DNA of 64,000 nucleotides from Apostichopus japonicus. Its lineage: Eukaryota; Echinodermata; Holothuroidea; Aspidochirotida; Stichopodidae. The stretch is taken from positions 1,192,001-1,256,000 of the forward strand of contig NC_092574.1 of the NCBI RefSeq assembly GCF_037975245.1, in the 5' to 3' direction. Below the pieces are notes generated by a model. It was not told the DNA's origin. It saw only the letters and a list, made by a program, of their open reading frames with translations, and made no database searches. A program made the translations under genes and the position numbers. Position 1 is the first letter of the stretch. Each line of letters begins with the position of its first letter. This document shows, one piece after another, positions 12,601 to 26,000 of the stretch.

Positions 12601-14342
12601 TGCACAATGTAACCGGAACTGAAGAGCTTAACATATCAACATTGCTGTGAATCAAGATCTTGCTTAACTCAACTTAAATGATCATCACTTTTTGGGTTAT
12701 AGTGTTTGATGGCAGGAATCTATGAGTCATCCCTAAGACCTATTCCTTAGCATATTGGTAATGAATGACAGAACATGGAAGCTGTCATGTTCTTGAAACA
12801 CATTCAAACATTGTTGAGAATGAAGGAACTGGTGAGGTTATCCATTGGGACTTCATTCCGAATCAAGGCTGATGAGCTGAGCCACTCCAAGAGTGTTTTA
12901 AAGGTCTTTGCGTGCCCAGATTATTCACTGCCTAATATGCCATCTAGTATGATTGTAGTTTTGCCACATGTAAAAAAAGTTGGTAAAAGCAATGTAGTAG
13001 GTATTTGGATGCAAATGAAAGATGGTTCAGTTTGGCTCATGTCAAGAATTGAGGTCCAGTAGTTGCACTTCTTACAAGTTATAAAGTAGTTTTATCAGTG
13101 GAAGAACCCTTTAACAGACCAAATGGAACAGCTATAAATTAAAAGAGAGTTTGGATGACAGTCTGGTAAAGAACGTATGTAGGAAGGTGTAATAATGGAA
13201 TGTCTCCCCAGACTGATCACGAATGGAGAATTCAAATAGAGCAGAGATCTCCATTTGCTGATGGGTTGCCCATCTCTCCTAGGAGGCATAAACTTTTCTT
13301 GATGGGATGCGGTTGTTAAGGGAACCAATTAAGTAGAGGTCAATAAACCTTGTAAGATTGATCTGATGGGCCGCCATTTGTGCCTCATGCAATGATAGTT
13401 GAAATGAGGTTAATTAAGGAAGTAGAAAACTACCGTCTACCAACTTCCTTTCTCTTGCCTCACTCATTTCTTGTGGAATTTTAAATCTCATAGTCACATG
13501 ACACTATTTTATTCTTATAAAATTGTAGCACTAACAATAACCCTCCATATTGAAAATATATCAAATTTTGGCGTCTTTATAATCTATTTATGTTATTTCG
13601 TTACTTTCCTGTTGTACCACCAAAGCACACCCGTATGGAAGTAATTGTCAACTACACCAGTCTCCTCCCTTCAGTGTAACCACTTCCACTTCACTTAATA
13701 AGTTAGTAATACCAGCCGGGCAGCAGCAGCAACTGTGCTAAGAAGCCAAGCAGCTTGCACACTCTTTTGTACTGTGTGGGGGTGCATTGAACATTAGTAA
13801 TAGCTGTGTTTATTTACATAGGCCCCATGAATCTTTCTGTTAACAAATGATCCCAGAAAGTTAAGGTCAACTATTGTTGATCCTAGAGTAATCCACTTGG
13901 TCTAAACAAGGTCGTTTTTTATCACTTTGATGTGGTGGCCTGAAACATAATCTTGGAGTGCCATTTCCTCTGATAACAGCTGAGAAACAGTTCTGTTCAT
14001 ATAACAGGATGGTTGAAAAGAACAGTGAAAAGAACATGAAAAGAACAGTGGCTTCCTCTATTACTCCTAGTGTGATGAAGACTAATATTGTAATAATGTT
14101 TGTATGTTCATTGGTGTGTTTGTGTTTATTTTGTTTTGCTTTCCACGGTTTACAAGTTTAGCTGTAACAGGAAGGAAGCAAAGAAAAGGCTGGAAATCAT
14201 AGTTTGAGAATAACATGATGTCATATCTTTCTTTGAAAACTTATTTTCACAATCTTTAAGCTTGACCATATTTGCAATGTTTTTTTCCCCTAAGAAAAGC
14301 ATTATAGAAAGTTTAATAATAATGCTTTTTGTGTATATGACC

Positions 14343-14440
14343 TAAGGGAGAGTGATGGGGGAGGGGTTGATGGGGGGAGGGGTTGGGATGGTGAGGTAGG
14401 AATGGTAATGGAGGGGGGAGGAACAAGTGAAGGAGTCTAG
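14343..14440. repeat. G-rich low-complexity tract
   Basis: Repeated GGGGAGGGG and GGTTG words with at least six runs of three or more G, which could form G-quadruplexes on the plus strand. It lies in the upstream FREM2 intron. Confidence 0.75.
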
Positions 14441-16819
14441 TTGGTGGAAGGCTGACAAGTGCTTCTATAATATGTTTACAATTGTCTTGGCCAGCTGCAG
14501 GTACCAAACTCCAGTGTAAATGGCAAATGAATCCTCTGCTGGGGAAATTAAGCGCAAGTGATTTGTGGCTTGATTTGTAAACACTACTTATTTTAAGAGG
14601 TTAATTTCCCATATTACCTTTATTCAGACATCAACAAATTGCAGAGATTCCATCCTTGTTAATGCAAGTAGCCAGCCAATCGGTCTCTGATTTAGACACC
14701 TATAATTTGGTTACTTGAATGGAAGTCATGGTCCATATATCACTTGCCCTCCTTAAAATTCAGCCCAAATTCTTTCTAAACCTTTTCCAACTCTTTAATT
14801 TGCCCTTTAACTAGGATCCTGTTTATTTCAGAAATGGAAAAAAATTAAGTACCGATTCATTGAATGATTTCCTTCAAGCCACCATTGATTATTTAATGAT
14901 AGCTGATTTAGAGTATTCCCTGCTTTTCTCCCCTTGAGTGAATATGGGAGTGGAATCTTTTGTTGACCTCTATATTTAATTCAGCTAGGTTTTTGTTACT
15001 GCAAAGAAATTGAATAGTTCTTTTCTTTAGTTACTGGTTTCGGGAACAAAGTGATAAGTACTTTGGTTTTGATTCATCACACACATTTGTGGCTTAGTAT
15101 TAAATGAGCTCTTCTTTTTTTCTGGGTTCTTTCTAGAGAATTTGCCTTATTAACTATCAATTGGTCATCATGTTTGTCTGGGGTTTTATACGTGGGAAAC
15201 ACACTGATATTGCAAGCGACACTGTCTGATGCCGTGAAGCATCCCAATCTAAGGGACCAAAGCTATGAACATTTCACATGTAATCGATAAGCCAAAGTTT
15301 TCTCAAACTTTACTCTATATCAATTAGTTTGAAGTTGGCAAAAACAGTTTGAGATTTAAAACATATTCCGTGTTGCATGTTGAAGATGCCATGTAACGTT
15401 TTAAATTGCTAATTAAAGAACCCTTCTCACCTGAATGTTTAGCTTTCTTCTTAACACTTTGTTGTCATACATTTAGCACTTGTCCGCTAAGGCTTAACTT
15501 GTTGGCATGAATTACATAGTGTTCTGTTGAAGAAAGTTAACAGTTACCTAGGCCAATGTGACTGGCTTAAGAAAAAAAAGAGAGCTTAAGAAAGAAAGTA
15601 TAAATGGTGTGGCAGGAAAGATGTACTATGTTGTTCAGAGGTTTACCTGTGCTAATTCAAGGAATATCATGGGTTGTGAATAGGTACAGGTAATGGAATT
15701 CTAAGCTAGTGGGCAGTAGTACTTAAAACTTCAATTTGAGGAATGCAAGTGTATCATTATTTGACAGTATGGATCCAATTAGAGATTACAATAGGCTGGG
15801 TTTGCATAGGCTACAACCTCCAGGGCAATAACTTTTCTCACTTGATCTATTTTCCCCCACATACCCCCCCCCTCCAGCAACCCTCATCCCAATTCCACTC
15901 AAGTTCCTGTTTTAGTTGCTACATGCATTAGAAAAACAAAATACAAGATGGTTGTTTTTGACAAAGAGATAGGTTGCTGAAACTAATCACAGCTTTAGAC
16001 AGAAGGTTAATGAAATACACTTGTGTATAAATAACTACTTTTGTCACTTCGAAGGTAGTTAGTTTAAAGTCTATTGAGCCATCAAGTCATGCATGGTTAA
16101 TGGAGATCACTGACTTGACTCCCTGTAGGTTATCTACTTTGTCTTGTATTTAAGCTGGAAGGCCCATTTGATAAGTGGTTAAACAGAAAAGGAAAACTTA
16201 GTTGTGGGATCATCTTCCAGGCCTTCTTTAAAGTTGGGATTTGTTTAAATCAATAGAATAAGTCATCTGAGAATTGAGTTCAGTAAAACTGGTGATCATG
16301 AGAATAGAGACAGATTGGTGGTGAAGCATCGTTAGGGCTTCACAATGGACAAGAAGAAAGAATGATGGATGCCCTTCAGCAGATAATTGAAAAGTCATGA
16401 ATTCATGAAAGGGTAGCTTATATTGTCGGAAGTTATCAAATTGGGTAAACCTGATTGTGGCAATCCAACTGTATGGTTTCCTGTGTCGTAAATCAAAACA
16501 ACCAATCGAGTAGGAATTATTTTCCGAGCTTGATATAGGGAGTGATCTCCCACTCGATAGGTCAACTCACTTGTCCCTATCTTGCAAATCAATGAAAGAA
16601 TAAATCCACTAATGCCCTTTTTTATTGAGCCTATCCTTATATCCCACATAAATGATCATCCAGTCAGATTAATAAAGGGATCACATAAGAATGGGGCAAA
16701 CAGACCCTGCGCATGTTTGTTTTTTCCGTTTCTAACAACATCGGTATGCAAGGTTCTGCAAGAATGTAAATGCAGGAGAAATGAAATGGCACAGGCTTTG
16801 AGTCAGTTATTGCCATGGA

Positions 16820-16900
16820 CAATGAAAGTTCTATGAGATCATATTCTGCTGTAAGGTGCTATATAAGAATAAATTATTATTATGATTATTATTAATTAAA
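16820..16900 (+). mobile_element. Retroelement 3' tail ending in (ATT)n
   Basis: The words GGTGCTATATAAGAATAAATT followed by ATTATTATGATTATT resemble the 3' end shared by many CR1/L2-type LINEs and dependent SINEs of marine invertebrates (known from memory, not searched). It stops about 25 bases before the FREM2 acceptor at 16925. How far the element extends upstream is unclear. Confidence 0.5.
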
Positions 16901-16924
16901 TGTTCTCTTCTGTTGCTCTTTCAG

Positions 16925-17071
16925 GTGGCAATGAACTTCCCGACCAGGAATATCGTCTGAACTGGGCTTTCATCTCCCTGGAGAAGGAGTTCTACCTGGT
17001 TAATGAAACTGAACGCTACTTAGAAATCAAGCTACTTAGACGAGGTTATCTTGGCGAAACATCTTTTGTTG
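16925..17071 (+). CDS. FREM2: FREM2 exon w1: first half of Calx-beta 1
   Basis: Acceptor TCTTTCAG and donor GTAAGT; phase 1 at both ends. Encodes Y-R-L-N-W-A-F and [12 protein letters not shown], the entry to the first Calx-beta domain in FREM proteins. Confidence 0.93.
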
Positions 17072-20000
17072 GTAAGTTTACCAGTGTACCAGTGGGTAGC
17101 CCAAATTGTTACAATTAGACTGTTTTTTAAAGAAATTTCAAGTACCTTCATTTGTGACTTGCACATAGTGTTTCATTCTGCTACTTTGCAATGATATAAA
17201 AAATCATTTTTGCAAAGAACAAATAATCATTTTAATATGAGTTGCTTCTACAGCTGTTGTGTTAAGTGATATGACAAACTGGAGTAATCAAATTGGGGCT
17301 TGACAATTTACTCATTTATGGATATGTTTGCTAAGAAATTATTGTAACTGTGACTCATTTGTTGCCATGGTAATGCAAAGTTTTGTAGCTAATTGAAACA
17401 ATTTGTGTTAGTTGATGAAGATTATCAAGGACGACCTGCTTTACTGAAGCCATGTGGTATCCATGCTTTTAATGAACAGTCAACAACATCTTGCAGAATA
17501 GGTGATTTGTCAAAGACAAGTTGCTTTCTGATGGTCATGAAATAGTGGTCATGAAAGATCTCCACGGGTAATTGTTATGTAAATTGGTATTGACTGCTCA
17601 ACCCCATCGTCGAAACAGGTACTGATAGACCATTCATTCAAAAAGGGAAAAGAGATTACACCCGGTAATTCTCAGCTTGTAAATTGTATCTTTGTTCTTT
17701 TCATTGAAACACATTATTCCCCTTACAGTCTTCAATAAATGAGCAATATGATTTTGAAGGCACTGGATACAGCCAGTGTAAATTTTGCAGACATGCATTT
17801 TACATTGGTTTTTACCATAGGAAGTAGAAACTAATATTGACACACCTTGATGAAGTGTGCACTGTGGGGATGTCAATGTTGTCTCAGCAAGGTAGTAACA
17901 CCCCCTTGAGTTGAAACTGTAGCCACAAGCTTGCTTTTACACACAGGTAGCTTATTTGCAAAGCAATTTCTATAGAACTTTTTACTTGGAAAAACAACAG
18001 AGTAAAAACATTTGCTAGTAATCCTTCTGCTGTTTTTAAATCTTGTGAGGCTCTTGAAAGACCAAATATCATCTCACCACATCTTAAGGTTCATTGAGGC
18101 TGTTTGCTTAACTATGGTGTATGGATTCAAGTGCAACAACTACCCGATAAACACATTGCTTGTTAGGTGCTAGGTTAAATAGTTATAAGTTGCAAGTTGT
18201 TGAACTAAGAAACCGAGTGCCTAATGGTAGATTTGTCGTTCTGTCATTTTGTGTTGTCAAACTATATCAATATAGACGTGATGGTGTTAACATCCTGTGT
18301 ACATAATTTTATGGACATCCATTACCAGAAAATCAAGATTCTGTTGAAAATGCTACTTATAAAATGCTACTTGTGAGGGTGGGTCTGAAGGGTTGCACTT
18401 GTCCCAAACTCCAAATAATTTGCAAGATTGAAAGCAAGGAGCCAAATGACTACTTATTATTAGTGAATCCCCCCCAAAATTCTTCAATACGAAAACAAAT
18501 TTAGGCTCTTTATTAGAAGATTCCATATGTTTTGTAGTATATATATATTTTAATTTCTATTAAATACTGTTAATTTCCTTTTTTTTCCTGACCAGCTATT
18601 GAGACTGCTGATGGCACTGCTGTTTCCCCAGATGACTTCAAGGGCAAGTCCGCACGACAGGTCCAGTTTAACCCTGGCCAGACAATGGGCTTCTGGAGAG
18701 TTCGTATTCAACAAGATGATGATTTTGAACAAGCAGAGACGTTTGAGATTGTTCTTAACAACCCAGTCATGGGTGCTTTAGAGTTCCCAGACCGTGCCAT
18801 GGTACAGATCCTTGACTTTGAAGATGGTGAGGAAAAGGATGGATTCAATTTCTTTTGTTGCTTTGAAATATGTACAGGAAAACAAGGAACTGTGTGACTT
18901 ATTTAGAAAATAGTTCATGATCTGGCTTTGTATCTATAGTAGTGATTGTGCATATATATAACCTATAATATATATCCTATAACATATATCCTATAATATA
19001 TCCTATAATATATATCCTATAACCAAACAGGGAGAAACTACTTCAAGGGGCATGGTAGAATTGTAGTCATATATTGATTGATAAATATCCTGTAAGTTGT
19101 TCTTGCTAGGATGTAAAATATCAGTCCAAGCTAACGAATTTGTAGGCTGGTGCAAAGATTGTTGTTGTCAGGGAAACTGCTGTGATAAAATGAATAAAAG
19201 ATTCTAAAGGCAATGATGTAATATTCTGTCATCCAGAATGCACTATGAATTTGATGCGAACTAAGAGGATTTGTGTTTTAAAAGCCTCTATAGGTTTTGA
19301 TTTCCAGCTTCCCCAGCTTGATGTCTAATCAGTCTAACCAGAGATTTAGACTTAACCTGGATATTGCATTGTGTTGGCTGGATCGTTTGGCCTTTGTTGG
19401 TATCAGACACCCCTATAGACTAGAGAATGGTAGGCTAATAGACTTTATAGAAAGTTGTAGAAAAGGTCGACTCAGTCCCCGATTAGCTTGGAGTGTTTTT
19501 ATGGATGATAGCACTCCCCTGTGAAACTTCTCTGTTATAGCAACAATTTATGTTGAAGACTTTCTCTTTTTTTCTTTTTGAAAGAGAGGAAGAGAATGAA
19601 AAAAGAGGCTAGTGGCCATAGGGTCATTGAATCATGTCCAGTTTGATGGATGTGGTCCTTAAGAAGGGTCTTGAGCCAGTGGTCAGGGGCAGCAAACAAT
19701 CTAAGGCTTAAGAGGATTAGGGTGTTGAATAGAGCTTGAAGGGTGTGTGTTGCATAATGTTGGTTTAAATGAAGTGCACTTTTTGGTTCAATAGCCTCAG
19801 CCTAATGATTGCTCTCACTTTTAAGCCACTGGTCAGAGTATGGGGTCTTCTGTGGGAAATGATGGCTGCCACCTTAGCAAACACATAGAGATGCACTCAC
19901 AAGCACAACCAAGATTGCACCCAAACTCTGCAAATAGGAAATGTAAACAATTCATAGAAGGTCAGAGAGTAGATCAGCAAAGTAGAAGTGGTTAAATGAG

Positions 20001-23000
20001 CATTGGAACCAAACCCCTTAGATAAATTAAAGCCATGACTTAGCTCACTTGAACAATATACCATGTTCAAGTTAACAGCAATTGTTCTTTTCTTTGCTTT
20101 GCTATGGACTGTGTGTGTCTTGGGCTGAAAGTCTGATTTCAAAAGATAGGTTAAGTGATTAGTAAATGGTCCTAGTCAGGAGCATATAGGCTGATCTTCA
20201 CCAAAGGATGAAAGTAAAAATCAACAGGAGAGGTATGCGTCATCTCAATGTGGCAAGCAGCTAGTGCAGCAATTCTCTACACTTTTGCTTTTTAGTGTGA
20301 ATTGAAATTTTTCTAACACAAATTTGACCTGTCTGTCTTAAGTGGGTACCTAAATCCCAGGGAAATGCTCTACCCCAACTATTCACAACTGCAGTCAGAA
20401 CACCCCCATTACTTGCCAAGGTAGAAACATTTGACAAATTGGAAAGGACATTAAGTGGGCTAATACACCTACTGCTGGTGTCCCATGACTGTAATTCTAG
20501 AAAGTTTGCTGTCAGCCACATGTCAAGGGACATAAAAGTACCTGCCCTCAGTACTCAATGGCATTCATTGTCTGTGTAATGTAGTAACCATACCTCTTGA
20601 GGTTTTAAGTGTCAAAGGGTAAACTTCCTTGCTAATAATGTGCACAATTCTTCTCCTATTCCATTTCAACTCCCACACAGTAACAACTTTTGAGTGAGCA
20701 GAGTGATCAACCTGTGTTGTTCATCATTCACACAGGTGCTTCTGCTTGTACTGGCTGTCTGTGTTGGTATTAGCTGGATGGTTGGTTTTTAGGAATATTG
20801 GGGGAAAGTGGTAAAACTGTAAATTGAAAAGAACAGCTTGTTTGCTTCCCCCATTTCAAATTATAGCAATCTATTGCAAAGAATCTGTTTTGTAGTAAGG
20901 TAAGGAGCTGGTAGATACCATTGCCACCATGCAGTTGCTGACTCTGTGGTCACCTTCCCCCTGTCCATTTGTGGACTATTTCTTCTATCCACTCTACCCT
21001 AGATTTCCCATATGTGGTACTAGTAGACATGCATGGTATGATGCTACTATTTGAATTTCATGTATTTCACCTTGAGTTCCAAGAATGATTCTCTGCAATT
21101 TCTTTCCTCTGTCACAAAATTTTAAGTCGTTCTGCTACCTTGTGTTGCCAGATCAACCCTTTTAACCTTGATTTTAATTTTAATTTTGCAGAGTCTACCG
21201 TGTCTATCGATTTGACCGAAGACATTGTCATTGAGGAAGATGTTGGTGAGATCCTCATTCCCATTAGGAGGAGCGGTGATCTCTCTGAAGAATTCATGGC
21301 AATCTGCTCTACAATGCCAGGTAAATAAGGTTATTAATGGAAACAACCAATTTGACAAATTTATGTAGAGCAATCTCTCAAGCAATACTTTAGGTGTGCT
21401 TTCATGAGAAATGTCAAGAATTTATGTCAACATACGTATATCATATTAACTAGCATGCACATTGAAGACATACTAGAAGAAAATAGAACTAGAAGACATC
21501 GTAGAATAACATAGAACTAGAAGACATGCTAGAAGAACATAGAATTAGAAGACATACTAGTAGAACTAGAAGACATACTAGAAGAAAATAGAACTAGAAG
21601 ACATACTAGAAGAAAATAGAACTAGAAGAACATAAAACTAGAAGACATACTAGCAGAAAATAGAACTAGAAGACATACTAGAATAACATAGAACTAGAAG
21701 ACATGCTAGAAGAACATAGAATTAGAAGACATACTAGTAGAACTAGAAGACATACTAGAAGAAAATAGAACTAGAAGACATACTAGAAGAAAATAGAACT
21801 AGAAGAACATAGAACTAGAAGACATACTAGCAGAAAATAGAACTAGAAGACATACTAGAATAACATAGAACTAGAAGACATGCTAGAAGAACATAGAATT
21901 AGAAGACATACTAGTAGAACTAGAAGACATACTAGAAGAAAATAGAACTAGAAGACATACTAGAAGAAAATAGAACTAGAAGACATACTAGAAGAAAATA
22001 GAACTAGAAGACATACTAGTAGAACATAAAACTAGAAGACATACTAGTAGAACATAAAACTAGAAGACATACTAGAAGAACATAAAACTAGAAGACATAC
22101 TAGTAGAACATAGAACTAGAAGACATACTAGTAGAACTAGAAGACATACTAGAAGAACTAGAAGACATACTAGAAGAACTAGAAGACATATACTAGAAGA
22201 ACATAAAACTAGAAGACATGCTAGAAGAAAATAGAACTAGAAGACATACTAGAAGAAAATAGAACTAGAAGACATACTAGAAGAACTAGAAGACATACTA
22301 GAAGAACTAGAAGACATATACTAGAAGAACATAAAACTAGAAGACATGCTAGAAGAAAATAGAACTAGAAGACATACTAGAAGACATACTAGAAGACATA
22401 CTAGAAGAACTAGAAGACATATACTAGAAGAAAATAGAACTAGAAGACATACTAGTAGAACATAGAACTAGAAGACATACTAGTAGAACATAGAACTAGA
22501 AGACATACTAGAAGAACTAGAAGACATATACTAGAAGAACATAAAACTAGAAGACATGCTAGAAGAAAATAGAACTAGAAGACATACTAGAAGACATACT
22601 AGAAGACATACTAGAAGAACTAGAAGACATATACTAGAAGAAAATAGAACTAGAAGACATACTAGTAGAACTAGAAGACATACTAGAAGAAAATAGAACT
22701 AGAAGACATACTAGAAGAACATAGAACTAGAAGACATACTAGTAGAACTAGAAGACATCGTAGAAGAACACGAAGAACACACATAGAAGACATACTTTGT
22801 AGTGTTGGTATGGAACAAGACACAAGAAACTTGAAATGTCAGTGGATTTTGGAGTGGGGAGGGGTATGAGGAGGAAGGTGTGTAGAATATGGTTATGAAA
22901 CAAAGTCCTCTACTACAAACAGCTGCTCTCAGTGGACGAGGATAATAATCAGTGAGTAAGACCGTATCTGTTCATCTGGTTAATGTCGGTTGCGGAGAAG

Positions 23001-26000
23001 AAAGCTCTTATCACTCATAGGGGGATTTATATGACAGACCAATGATGTTTCATATGAGCTAATAACGTTTGGCAGTTTGAAGTACTGTGATAATCTCAAG
23101 GTTCATTAACGACATTCCCATCTCTAGCTATGTCATCACCAACTTTCCCAGTGGTGTGTCAGTTTTATCAGTGAAACAAGCCTCATAATGCAACTTGATG
23201 ACTAAGTGGTCATAAAATAGTTCAAAAAATATGGAGCAAAGCAATCATTGTCAGACGTCAGTCTCTGATGAAGATTTAAACCAAAGCAAACGGTGCTTAG
23301 GAGCTCTTGTACCAAAAATGTGAAATAATCTTAATGACAAAATAAAGAGAAATAGTTTCAGTGATAAAACCTCTCAAGTACATCTTAGCCAAATATTTTC
23401 TTTCATTGGTGATTGATTTTATCGAGAGCATAGCAGTTGATGGCTGTTCATAATTTACAGCATGAAGATAATGACAGAAAATCTCTGCTCTCGGCTTCTT
23501 AGAAGAAGATTTAAATCAATCTGCCTGTTATGTGGGTTAGCAGCAAACATGCTGGTTCTTGGTGTGTTTCATTTAAAAAGATGGTAATTGATGGCAGTTT
23601 GTGTTTTGCTCCATTGCTCTTCCTAAACCACATTATCCAGTTGACTTATCCACCTTCAACTCATCACTTTCCATAAAGGAAGAAGCAAAAGACATCCAAT
23701 GGTAGTGGTTTGGAAAACTGTTTATCCGTCTAATTCACAGCAACAGTTGAAAATATTGTGAATTATTTGTAAAATGTGACATAAAACAATGGTAAATTAA
23801 TTACAATGCAGTTGATGGAGGAGGAGGGATGAAGAAGAAGTCCTTTGAATAGGGTTGAGAGAATGAAAGGTATTTGGATAGTGTCATAACCATGGTAACC
23901 CTGTCCCTTCACAGATACTGCCACAGGCTCAGACCCGTCTCCAGTACTCTCTTACTCTGACTACCTCAGCCGTCTCGAGAATGACCCCGACAACTTCATC
24001 CGATTCGAGAAGGGTGAGGACTTGGCTTACTGCCGAATTCTGATCATTGACGACTCCCTCTATGAAGATGACGAACAATTCCAAGTTAAACTCACCATGC
24101 CGATGGGCGGACAAATCGGATCACAAAACACCATCAATGTTGTTATTGCTGCCGACTCTGATGATGGTGAGTAATCAGAGTTAAAGCTAGACTGTTGTAG
24201 ATCCTGCAATTATTATTATTCTTGTTGTTGTTATAGTTATTATTCTTATTATTCTCATTATTATTATTTTGGAGGACCATGTTGTTGAACAATCTAAACA
24301 GCTCAGAAAAACAGCTTATGTGTTCCTGAGTTTTGTCTGTATGCAACCATTCTCTGCACTGTAAAATAACATGTCTTGATTTGTGTTATTGGAATCTATA
24401 AAACAACATATTAACATTCATCTGTAGGGCCAACGTCACAATCAGTTAAGCCTTAAACGGGCATTCCAGATAATTAGCATATTGTTAAGGCTGAGTGTGT
24501 TGAGCACCAGAATAGCTATTGACACATTCCGCAGCACTCGACTTGCTTTTTTTTTCTTGGACTAAAATTCTTTCTAAAGTCATCCTTGACAGAGAACTCA
24601 TCCACTCATTATGTCACAAGGCTAAATTTCTCAGGTCATTTTCTAAATATAATAGTGCTAATCTATGACACCACAAACGTGTTGGTATATACTGTTAACA
24701 ATTTTGAAGGCTTGGTTATAATTCTCAATATGATTTGCTCTCAATTGGTACATCAGATCAGTATATGCTTTGGTACAGTACTGCTGTGGTCTATGTATCT
24801 GGTTACCTATGATAAATAGGAAAAACATGTGAACTATTTGTAGTATTGATCATTACAATGTAGGTGACTGAATTAGCTACATCATGGAATCTCTAAATTC
24901 CCTACCTCTTTTAATTAATTCTTTCTGAATATTCCCTTGTGAGATAAATAACTGAACGTTAAACAATGTTTACTGACCCTATGTGAACTCATACTTTGGT
25001 ATTAGCTCCAACCTAAGGTACTAGGCAGAGCATGTCTTTGGAATCTGCAGATAATTAGAATGCTGTTGCCATTCATTAGAGTCCGATAAAACGGTTCCAA
25101 AGTCTTACCACATCTGTTAGCGATTTGCTCTTGCATGCATGGGGAAAATTGAAAGCACATCAGACCAATATGGGGACACACATTCTAAAATGTGGCTTCG
25201 TATTTTTGGGAGGGTGGTCTGTTTACCTTGATGTGGTGCTTCCAACTGGTGCATGGTAGTTACCATGGAAACATTGGCTCCATTCTCCTTGGAAGTTTTG
25301 TCAGTGCATCCTGCTGGCCAACCGACAGAAGTTTGTTCAGCGCTATATGAATGGGAAGTCTGGCACAGTTTTTGTTTTCTCTCAAATTTTCCATATTTTA
25401 GCACATGTTGAATTTGACTTGACTTTTCTGGCTGTTTAGCATTAATATAACTAATCAATCATGAAAAGGACTCTTAGGAGAGAGGCCCTGCTTTTAAAAC
25501 ACTTCAGATCTTAATTGTTAGTTTTGCAGTCTGGTAAATGTCTCCACCATTGGAGTCTGGAGGACAGATGATGATGACTTTCAATCAGAAAACAAGCTCA
25601 GGTTTTAATTGCTTCTGGAAATGAAAGGACCACCTGTGAAACAAGGAACAAATTTCCTGCTTCTGGGGGTCAGCCCCCATTGGGTAGAAATAATTGTCAT
25701 AGGAAAGTGACCTCTTTCAAATCTGAACCAACTAAGTGTGTTATTGTTTCCTCATAAATAAGCTATAAACAATTAAGTTGCTTTACATATGTCAGAAATA
25801 TAACACAAAAATCTGTTCAGTTGGTGTAATACTAATAGCCCTCAAAATTAGCGCAGTATTTAATTGATGAGGATGTACTCAATACTTACATGAATTGAAT
25901 AAACAGGTGTTATAGGTATACTTGTGGAAGCAGGATTTTGTAGATTTTGTTACCATTAAGATAAATTGATAAAGAAGAAGAAGAAGAAAAAAATAGAACC

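Larger units (their letters stand above)
1..16924 (+). other. Upstream intron of the FREM2-like gene (partial)
   Basis: The first exon seen downstream (16925) opens with the last two bases of a split codon after a TTTCAG acceptor, so coding exons exist upstream of the window and this stretch is intron. I found no open block resembling the CSPG repeats expected before the Calx-beta domains, and the short open frames here look like chance. Apart from the repeats listed separately, 150-1970, 2070-3740, 5160-9000, 9610-14340 and 14450-16820 hold only AT-rich unique-looking sequence with homopolymer and microsatellite patches, for example a C-run at 11858-11876. Confidence 0.75.

Noticed and set aside
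12775-13062. 95-codon plus-strand frame as a possible FREM2 upstream exon
   Set aside because: No CSPG or Calx-beta pattern and no clean acceptor/donor pair; compatible with chance in a long intron.
25117-25458. 113-codon minus-strand frame inside a FREM2 intron
   Set aside because: No recognisable domain, and composition resembles the surrounding intron; probably chance.
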